A stretch of DNA of 64,000 nucleotides from Pleodorina starrii (taxonomy: Eukaryota; Chlorophyta; Chlorophyceae; Chlamydomonadales; Volvocaceae). The stretch covers positions 899,001-963,000 of the forward strand of contig BRXU01000035.1 in assembly GCA_030267565.1 (NCBI GenBank), read 5' to 3'. The notes under the pieces were generated by a model, which was not told where the DNA came from, searched no databases, and saw nothing but the letters and a program-made list of their open reading frames with translations. The first letter of the stretch is position 1. Every line of letters starts with the position of its first letter. Positions 49,576 to 58,800 of this stretch are shown in pieces. The translations under genes were made by a program, and so were the position numbers.

Positions 49576-52500
49576 ATGGCACAGCCCACGCAAACTCCGG
49601 TGGAGGTGACTCGCACCGGCTACCAGAACTTTGGCAGCTTTTTCACGGAAAATGTAGAAGATTTAATTGCCATTCCAGAGGAATCTTATGTTGCGCCCAA
49701 ACTACCTTTCGAGCCGCCGTCGATGGAAAATGTCGCGAACATCGGCTTCGGAGAGCCCTGCCGACAGCTGTTCATGGTTGACTTCAAGAACTGGACCTTC
49801 ATAAACCATGGAGCCTTCGGAGCCGTGTGCCGGGCAGCGCACCAGGAGTCCAACCAGTGGCGCGAGCATTGCGAGGCGCAGCCGCTGCGATTCCTGGACA
49901 GGTACAGCCACCGTCACAGTCCGTTCCCACGCCCTTCCACGACGCCACATAACCCCCCTCCCAAAAAGCCCCGCAACCGATGGTTCTTATGACCCGATAC
50001 TGTGAGGCACATAGAACTGCACACGCTGTCGTTAACACGCGCTGTGAACCGCGTCCTCGGGACACTGTTCCCCAATCTCCCCCCACCTCCCACCCGCTTC
50101 CCAAGCTGCGAATCGTCAAGTTGGTGCTCCTGACGCTGCTCCTGTCCCGCTTCACCGTCCCTGAAACCGCAGGGAGCTCTTTCCCCACATGGTCCGTGTC
50201 ATGCGGGAGATGGCCGACTTCATCGGCGCGGACCCACGGGTCAGTCCGTCAATCCGTCAGTCAATCAGTCCGTCAGTCCGTCAGTCCGTCCGTCAGTCAG
50301 TCGAGTCAGCCCGTGGCGTGTTTCCGACCGTGCGCTCTCTCGCCCCCTGGCTCCTCCATCGAGCCTCGACCCTGACTTGATTGCTCCGTTCGTATCGACC
50401 CCGCCAGGGAACCTCCTGCCGAAAAGGTTTTTGCCCCATTGCCGTAAAACGAATTTTACCGAAAGGAAATCTTGTCGAAAGGAGATCTTGTCGTACTCCT
50501 CTACTGCCGTTGCGGTTTGACCCGGCCCTGAGGGGCTTAGCCGAGAGACACTCCCTTGACCCGCCGAGCCTGAATGAAATCCAACTTTTGGATCCTGCCT
50601 TCTGGATCCAGGATCTGGTGTTCGTACCCAACGCCACCACGGGCCTAAATGTGGCGATCCAGGCGGCGGGTGAGACGTGTGTGTGTGTGGGGGGGGGGGG
50701 GTAGGGGGAGTTAGGGGGAGTTAGGGGGAGGCGGGGGCGGTCGTTCGAATGGTGACGATGCAACGGGGCTGATGAATACCGGTATGAAACCCTGCCTACC
50801 TGCCTACCTGCCCCGCCTACCCGCCTGCATGTCCCATTTTTATGGTTTCCTACCGGCCTGCATGTCCCACCTGCCGTACACTCGTACAGGTCTTCGGCCC
50901 GGCGACACCATGTACATGCTCAACATCGGGTACGACAAACGTACGACGACCGTAGCGTGTGTACGGTCCCCGTATATATTCCAACTCGAGGTCGCATGGG
51001 GGGTGGGGAAATCAGAACACCCCTCGGGGGGGTGGGTGGGGGGTGGGGGGTGGGGGGAAGAGATAGACACTCGGAATTGGTTGGGTCGCCACCAACCCTA
51101 AAACCCTGTCCCCCCTTACAAAGCTTCAAAGTCCCAACGGTACGCCATATCCCTAAGTCCCTAAGCACCAGATGTGGGCCACGGATATGCCCAGATATGC
51201 CCCACCCCTTCCCCCTCCCCTTCCCACCCCTCCCCTTCGCTTCCCCACGACACCCCGGGTTGGCCAGTCGACGTCTCCGCCTAAACCCCCCATGTCCTTC
51301 CCATGTCCCGGGCCTACCCACGTGCTGTGTCGTACAGGTACGGCAGCGTCAAGAAGATGGCGCAGGCAGCCTCGGCAGCGGCGGCGGGGAGGGGCGCCGG
51401 GACGTCCGCCGCCGACGGCGGCGGCGGCGGCGACGGCGAGGCCCCCGGCGGCATCAACGTCGTGTACGGCGAGGTCACGTTTCCAATCAGGCACGCCGTA
51501 CGCGTGCACGCTGGTGGCTGGTGGTAGCAATACTCAAACACACACACAACCACCACACAACCACCACACAACCACCACACATCCCAGACAGCGTCCTCTT
51601 ACCCTGCACCCTCTTCACCCTCTGTACCTTCCCTCGTTTCTTGGGAATATACCTTTCTTCCCTCCACCCTTCGCAACATATCCAACGTAATGTACTGCGC
51701 GGCACGACCACCCCGCCTGAACCGCCAACGAATCACCAACCGTCATTACCAAACCAACCTCCAACCACCTCAACCGCCCCTAGAACCGCCACCAAAACCC
51801 AACCCAACCCAAAAACCAAACCCATCCCAACCCCAAACCAACTTCTCAAACCGCCCTCTAAACCCTAAAACCCTTAATCCCTAAAACCCTAAACCCTAAA
51901 ACCCTTCAACCGCCCCCCCCTTTTAAAACCCTTAAACCGCTACAGCTCCCCTCTCGACATCGTGGACCTGGTGTCCCGCACCCTCCCCCCCGCCACCCGC
52001 CTGGCGGTGTTTGACTCGGTGACGAGCAACACAGCGCTGGTGCTGCCGGTGGCGGAACTGACGGCGCTGTGCAGGAGCAGGTGGGGGGGGAGGAGGGGGG
52101 CAAAGGGGAGGAGGGGCGGAGGGGAGGGGAGGAGCGGGGAGGAGGGAAGGGGAGGAGGGGAGGGGAGGAGCGGGGAGGAGGGAAAGGGAGGAGGGGAGGG
52201 GAGGAGCGGGGCGTGCCCGGAAGGTATCAGGGGGTGCCCGGGGGTGGGGGTAAACCAATGGGGGCTGTAGCCGTACACACACATGCAGGCAAAGCATACG
52301 CACGCCCACAGGCCCCACACGCCCACACGCACCCACCCCTTCCATTGTTCTCTACTCACTCCTCCTTACCACTTCACCACCACTCCATCTGCACCTGCAC
52401 CTGCACCTGCACCTGCACCTGCACCTGCACCCCCACCCCCACCCCCCAGAGGCGTGCAAGTGCTGATCGACGGCGCACACGCGCTGGGGCAGCTGCACCT

Positions 52501-54309
52501 GGATATGCGGAGAGGGGTGTGCGGAGGTGCCTGCCAGCCGCCGCAGCCGCCGCCACCACCGGAGTCGCCACAGCCGCAGTCGCCGCCGCAGGAACGGGAA
52601 CAAGGCCTGAAAGGGGGAGCAGCAGCAGCAGCAGCAGCAGCAGCTACCACCGCCGCCAACGGCACATCAACCTCCTCGTCGTCATCACACCCCAGCAGCA
52701 GCAGCGGCACCTCCGCCTCCGCCTCCGCCTCCGCCTCCACCTCCGCGGCCTCCCCCGACTACTTTGTGACCAACTGCCACAAGTGGCTGTGTGCCCCCCG
52801 CGGCAGTGCGGTGTTGTGGGTGGCCCCCCACCGGCGGCCCTGTGTACGACCGCTGGTGGTCAGCCACGGATCCGGGTGCGGCTTCACGTCGGACTTCATT
52901 TGGGACGGTGGGTTGTGACCCGTGGGTCGGCGCGGTTTGTGTGTGGCGCGGTGCGGTTCGTGTGTGGTGCGGTTCGTGTGCGGTGTGTGGGTTGTGACCC
53001 GTGGGTCGGTGGGTCAGTGGAGTTGCCTAGCGACTGGTTGCTGCAACTAGTACTCTTTTGACTCAGATACCCGTCTTTCCAGGATCCCACCACTCCCACC
53101 ACCACCCCCGCCACCGCCACCCCCATCCCCACCTCTCTCTCTCCCTAAACCCTCCACAGGCTGCCGCGACTACGCGCCCTACCTCGCCACCTCCTCCGCA
53201 CTCGCTCTGTGGCGGGCGCTGGGTCCCGATCGAGTGCGAGCCTACTGCCGAGATCTGCTGCGAAGAGCGGTGGCGCTGCTGGCGGACAGATGGGGCAGCC
53301 TAGGCGGCGGCGGCGGTAGCGCTGGCGGCGGCGGCGGCGGCGACGGCAGCCCCGGCGGCCCTCGTGGCCCCGGCGGTGGCCCCGGCGGTCGGTTGTTGGC
53401 TCCCTCCCTGGGCATGTGTGGTTTCATGGCGCTGGTGGAGCTGCCGCAGGTGAGGGGTTGAGGGGGGGGGTTAAGGGTGTGTATGTGTATGTGCGTGTGT
53501 TGGGGGGGGGGAGGGCGGTGACGAGGGGTGAATTAGGGTTCTGTATAGAAGCAGGCGAAGAGATGATGACGACCTTGGTCCGCATTACCGCCGTACTGCT
53601 CGCCGCCCGCCACCCGCCGCCCGCCTCTTGTCGCCGCCTGCCCCACCCCCCCACCCCGCACTCCCCCCTCCAGGGTTTGGCGGCGTCGGAGCCAGCCACC
53701 TCCACCGACGCCAAGTACGTCCAGGTACGGCATCTCGTCCATGCCATACACACGTCGTGTGTACATCACACCTGTGCGCTCCACTCGCCAATCCATTCGC
53801 CGCCGCGACGAGCGTGCTGCAACCCACCACCCAACACACACCCGCCACCGAGCCAGCCCCGGGCCCCCCCCCCCAAATGGCAGAGCTCACCCCTTCCCGA
53901 TCCCCAGTAATCCATCCTACCGTAATCCATCTCCCCCCTTTGCCCCATCCCTTCGCTGTGGTATTTTTTTCTTGTTCTTGTGCACCCCCCTTGCCCCGTC
54001 CCTTCGCTGTGGTTTCGTTTCTCTTACCACCCCCCCTGCCCCCCTCCCCCTCCCTGGATTGCCCCCCAGGACCTGCTCCACCACATCCACTCGGTGGAGT
54101 GCCCCGTCAAGTGCATCCAGGGCCGACTGTTCGTACGAATTTCCGTACACGTGTACAACACACTGTCCGACTACGAGCGACTGGCGGCCGCGGTGGAGCG
54201 GATCGCGGCGGCTGTGGAGGCGGGCGCGGCGGTGGCGGCGGCGGCTGATGAGGGGCAGCGGACGGGCAGGGGGGCGGAGGCGGCGGGGGCCGCCGCGGGA
54301 GGGCAGTAG
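49576..54309 (+). CDS. PLP-dependent class-V aminotransferase, cysteine desulfhydrase / isopenicillin N epimerase type
   Basis: Fold-type I PLP enzyme; closest known plant relatives are annotated L-cysteine desulfhydrases, but the substrate is not shown by sequence alone. Ten exons: 49576-49901, 50173-50239, 50612-50669, 50890-50929, 51338-51490, 51946-52080, 52450-52907, 53160-53449, 53674-53724, 54070-54309. Phases agree; 605 residues. Conserved parts are NWTFINHGAFGAVCRA, VFVPNATTGLNVAIQAAG, LRPGDTMYMLNIGYGSVKK, the PLP-binding VLIDGAHALGQ (Asp267, His270), the Schiff-base Lys371 in TNCHKWLCAPRG, GTRDY-like GCRDYAPYLATSSAL, and a C-terminal RLFVRISVHVYNTLSDYERL. About 80 Pro/Ala/Ser/Thr residues (about 280-361) interrupt the core between the Asp and Lys motifs. 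The exon 5 intron has a GC donor. The start is the ATG in GCCATGG context; an in-frame ATG lies upstream at 49456. Confidence 0.86.
50243..50305 (+). repeat. GTCAGTCC/GTCAATCC short repeats
   Basis: Degenerate octamers begin directly after the exon 2 donor of the aminotransferase gene. Confidence 0.8.
51854..51907 (+). repeat. Interstitial telomere-like CCCTAAAA repeat
   Basis: Five or six CCCTAAAA/CCCTAAA units lie in the intron between exons 5 and 6 of the aminotransferase gene. TTTTAGGG is the telomere repeat known from Chlamydomonas. Flanking AACCGCC units suggest a degenerating satellite. Confidence 0.75.
52082..52216 (+). repeat. GGAGGGGAGGAGCGGGGA-type purine minisatellite
   Basis: Three main copies of a roughly 33-bp purine-rich unit start at the exon 6 donor of the aminotransferase gene. 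Confidence 0.85.
52389..52434 (+). repeat. (CACCTG)n hexamer before exon 7 of the aminotransferase gene
   Basis: About seven tandem hexamers lie 15 bp upstream of the exon 7 acceptor. Confidence 0.9.
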
Positions 54310-54340
54310 TGGAGGGGGGGGGGCAGTGGTGGGGGGGAGG

Positions 54341-54408
54341 GTAGAAAGAAGATACCGCAGAGGAGACGGAGACTGCGTTAGTGAACGGACCCGGAACCCA
54401 GCAATACC
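54341..54408 (+). repeat. Dispersed repeat family A copy in a 3' untranslated region
   Basis: AGAAAGAAGATACCGCAG followed by a GAGACGGAGACTGCGTTAG-type tail and CCCAGCAATACC. It is collinear with 56211-56290. Confidence 0.8.
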
Positions 54409-54811
54409 CAGCGGAGGGCGAAGGGTCGGGGCCGAGGAAGCGGCGGTGGGGCGCTGATGGGCGGTGGTGAAGTTCACGCGACGGCGGCACATGCGAGCGC
54501 GATGTTGAGGTGGTGATGGTGATGGGTAATGGTGGGGAGAGAGGGGGGGGTGTAGCGGCGAGGGGGGGAACCGCCGAAGCTGGAACACCACAAGAGATGG
54601 AACCATCCGCCCCCGAGGCGCCAGCGCCCCCGGGGGGCAGAGGGGGAGGAGAGAAAAGGGGCTGTGTTTAAGATTGGAGCCCGCGCGCGAGCGCGGAAGC
54701 GTGCGGCGCCGGGACTGCAGGCCGTGCGGATCGACCGGTAGTGTCGGCGCACCGGCCGTGTGGGCTGGCAGGCTGACAGCGCCCTCCGCCCCCCTTGGGG
54801 GGAGACGAGAC

Positions 54812-54880
54812 GGCCTTCCTCTGATACTTTACCGTTCACGGGCTCCGGCCGATACGTGGATAACCTCCTTGGGCTTCGGG
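54812..54880 (+). repeat. Dispersed repeat family B copy
   Basis: Core CGTTCACGGGCTCCGGCC followed by ATACGTGGATAACCTCC. The reverse complement of 59037-59115 aligns along its whole length, including the upstream TCTGATAC. Confidence 0.78.
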
Positions 54881-55881
54881 CCTTTGGCGGCTGTGGTAGC
54901 GATGAGGCAGCTGGGCGCAGTCGCGGGCTGGGGTAGCGTAGTGGGACTCCAGAACCAGTCGGGCGGTGCGTCGACAAAAGGCAGAAGCGGCAAGGCTGCG
55001 GCTGCGGCAGAGGGCCGCCGCGGCTGAGGTTAAGGCTGACAATTTTTAAGAGTGCTGCTTCGCGCAAAGCTGCGCTCTTGGTGCTCGAAAAGAAGCCCCC
55101 CCTCCGCTCCTCCTCCTCAGTTGTGGTTGTGGGTGCTATGGGTGGGTAAGTGGTTGTTTGTGGAGAGGCTTCACAGACTCAACAGTTGCGGTCCTGTTCC
55201 TGGAAAGCGGCCGCGACGGTGGGTGGATGGTGGACCTCCCGAACCCCCCCAACTCCCAACAGCTGTGCACACCATGGCAGACGCGACACGACACGACGTA
55301 ACCCCACGCGCGCATCGCCACGCCGCGCCGCGTCGCCCTAATGTGACCCTGCCCACCACACACACACACACACGCCGTCCGACCCTCTCTCCACCTACAC
55401 GCCGACCATACCCCCACCCGACAGGGAAACCCCTCCTTCCCCCCTTTCCTCCTCCTCCTCCTCGTCCATCTCGTCCCAGGAGCCTGGGACGATCCTACTT
55501 GACCCTGAAGTCCGTACTCCGTACTCCTGTACTGCACTGCCTCTCGCCCACCCCCACCCACACACCTTGCGTGTAGAGGAGGTAGAGGTCACCGACCCAA
55601 CGCCGACCCAACGCCTCATCTCTGCAGCGTCCTCGAAAATGATAAAACGGCGCGCAGAAAGATTGGCACGCAAGCCACCACCAAGCTCTCAACACCACCC
55701 ACATGCACCTGCAGTGGCCCGCCACCACCACCATCACCACTACTGACCCTACGGGGGATGCCTAAGGGTGCCATCCCCGCCCTGTAATACGTGGGGATGT
55801 AGCCCGCTCCCCTCCCTTCCCCTCCCTTCCCGTCCCCCCCCCCCCCCTTGTCGAGCAGCTCTCGCCCCCGCTGCCTCTTCC

Positions 55882-58800
55882 TTATTTCGTCTTGGTGACA
55901 AGTCGCACGAACCAGTGCACCCAGCGGTCCGTCATGCCTGAGGGGCGGGGGGCGGATCGGGGGAAGGAAGGGGTGGGTGGGTGGGTGGGTTGTCCACGTG
56001 TAGGCCGGAGACCGTAAACGGCCGAAGGAGGGGTGGAGTGGGAGGAGGGACGAAGGGTGGGGGGTGGAGTCTGGAGTGGAGTGGAGTGGGAGGGACGACA
56101 TTTTGGAAGAAGACCCCAAGCGCAGCGCAGCACTGGGGAGAGGTGGAGGGGTTCAGGGAGTGATATGCTCCTTTATAAAATAATGAGTCACTGGGGAGAG
56201 GTGGAGGGGGTAGAAAGAAGATACGGTACCGCAGCGGAGACGGAGACGGAGACGGCGTTAGCGAACGGACCCTGAACCCGGCAATAGGTACTTGCCGAAC
56301 ATACCTGTAACCTTACAAATGCGCAGGGCAGGGCGGGGCAGGGCAGGCCACCCTTGTTAGCACCCACTGAAGCCCGCGCAAAAGTCTGTTCCTCCCTCCC
56401 TCCCTCCCTCCCTCCCTCCCTCCCTAAAACCACCCTCTCCCCCCCCCACACACACCCGCCCCCCCCCTCGCCCTCTCCCCCCCCCCACACACACAAACAC
56501 TCACGCGTGATTGCGAACGCTCCTCCCACCACCGCGCATATCCGCACCACCAGGTGCAGCAGCGAGGGCGGCCGCTCGTTGATGGTCATGACGATGGGTG
56601 ACAGGTCGTAGTGCACATCCAGCGCGGGCACGTAGCCCGGCTCCAGGGGCTGGGCGTACTCGGTCACCGAGTACTGGTGGGTCTCAGTGACGCGGCCTGA
56701 GGGGAGTGGAGTGGAGGAGTGGGAGGATTTGAGGAGTGGAGGAGGCGATGAGTTGTTGAGGAATTGAGGAGGAGTCGAGGAGGGGATGTTGAGGATGTTG
56801 AGGAGTGATGAGATGCGGGAGCGGTGGAGGGGGAAAGCACAGAAAGGGAGGAGAGCCGAGGGGAGAGTGTGGTGGTGGTGGTGGTTGGTTGGGGGGGTTA
56901 AGGAGTGATGAGAGCGGTGGGGGGGGGTCAAGGTCAGCGACCCGCAACCCCGCCCCACCCTCTGTACCCCCCCCCACCCCCATCCACCCCCCTAACCCAC
57001 ATCCCCATCCACCCCCCCTCCCGCTGCTGGAGATATCAGGTAATCCTCAGGTAATATCCCAGGTAACTGCGTTGCGTTCCCTCGCCCCGGGCCGTTTTAA
57101 TTACCCTCCCCACACACCCCTACCCACCACACCCCACACCGCACAGCCCCCTACCCCCCACACCCGTCACTCCCCCAAACCCCCTCAACCCAACCCAATA
57201 CCCACCCACCCTCCCGACCGGGTCCGTTCGCTAACGCCGTCTCCATTCTGTCCCTTCGCTACGGTATCTTCTTTTTTACCCCCCTACCCCACCCCCCTAC
57301 CCACCCACCCACCCCCACCCCACCCCCTTACCCCCCTACCCCACCCTAACCCCCCCCCACCCACCCAGCCTGTTGTAGAACTCTGTGGGCACCACTTTCA
57401 GAAAGTACTTGAAGCTGAGCGGCTCGCCCTTGACCACCCGCAGGTGGCCGTCGAGCGGGTTGAGTTGGCCGGGGTAGTGGGGGCCGAAGCCCAGGTGACG
57501 AATGGAGTGGCTCATGTTGAGGACCTGCAGGGGAGGGGGAGGGGGCGGGGAGGGAGGTGGAGGAGGGAGGTGGAGTAGAGGAGGGAGGTGGGAGGTGGGG
57601 GGTTTAAGCAGTGCAATGCGTTGTGTTGCGCTGCGTTGCTGAATCTGGTTGCGGTGGGCCTCCAGCCAGCAGCCTCCAGCGGCCTCCAGGCGGAAGGAAG
57701 AAATGAGGCGAAGGAGGTGGGGACAGGGAGGGGGCCGCGGGAACGAGGTGGGGGAGAAACCCACCTTCCCCCACCCACAGCCCCCCCCCCGCACCAGTAC
57801 CACCACCACCACCACCACCGCAATTCGCCCTCAAACACCCACTCCACCCCACCCCCCGAAAACCCCCAACCCCTTCAACCCCCTCACACAACCCCCCCCA
57901 GAAATCAAACCCCTACCGGACCCACATACGGTACCTTGGGTATGTGGTGGCTCCCCAGCAGCTGCGGCAGCATCTGAAACACCATGTTCTGGTGCACCGA
58001 CACGTGCAGCCGCCCCGCCACCCGCTTCACCTCCATGGTGCCGTACACGTGGCAGCCCTCGTGGTGGTCCGCCTCGTCCTCCATGTCGACAAGGTGCTGG
58101 GTGTGCGGGGCGGTTGGGGGCGGTTGGTTGGTTGGGGGCGGTTGGTTGGAAGTTGGGGCGGTTGCGGCGGTCGGGAATGTGCGTGGCGAACGACATGGCA
58201 GCTGGGGCGTTGCGGGGCGCTCTGTTACCGGTACTGCAGAAGCGTGATGGGTGTGGGAGAGTAGGGAGGGGGACGCGGGGCGGGTGCGACGGGTTGCAAC
58301 GGCAGCCCGAGGCCGGCGGTGGCGGCGGCCGGCGTAATTGAGGCGGAATAGTCGAGCCCGAAACCGCAGCGAAGGAATGGGGGGCAACGGCAACGGTGGG
58401 GGGGGGGGGGCGGGGCCTCGGCGCAGTGGCCTCGCCGCCAGCTCCAGATGCCAGCCAGCCCGCCCCTTCCCCTCCCCCTCGGGAAGGGGGGCAGCGCCTA
58501 AACATCCGTCGCCGTCCCCCCCCCCCCTCTCCCGCCCCTCTCCCGCCCCTCTCCCGGCCCTTTCCCCCCCTCTCCCAACGGCACCCCCCCCTCCTCCTCC
58601 CTTCGCCCCCGGGGCTGGTTGCTGCCACCAAACGCAGCTCCACCGACGCATCGCACTCCTAACCTCCTCCTCCACACCCCAACCCCCCCACCCCACCCGG
58701 CTCCACAACCCACCTGCATAGCCTCCTGGATGTTGACCGACACCAGCTGCTCTGACCCCGTGTCCATAATCTGCTGGCTCTGCGGGGGGAGGGAGGGAGG

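Larger units (their letters stand above)
54310..55881. other. Convergent intergenic region between the aminotransferase and ERGIC genes
   Basis: Contains a family A copy (54341-54408) starting 32 nt after the aminotransferase stop and a family B copy (54812-54880). From 54670 to 55030 open frames occur on both strands without a domain. A TGTAA at 55783-55787 on the plus strand is close to the ERGIC stop. No gene is visible. Confidence 0.5.
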
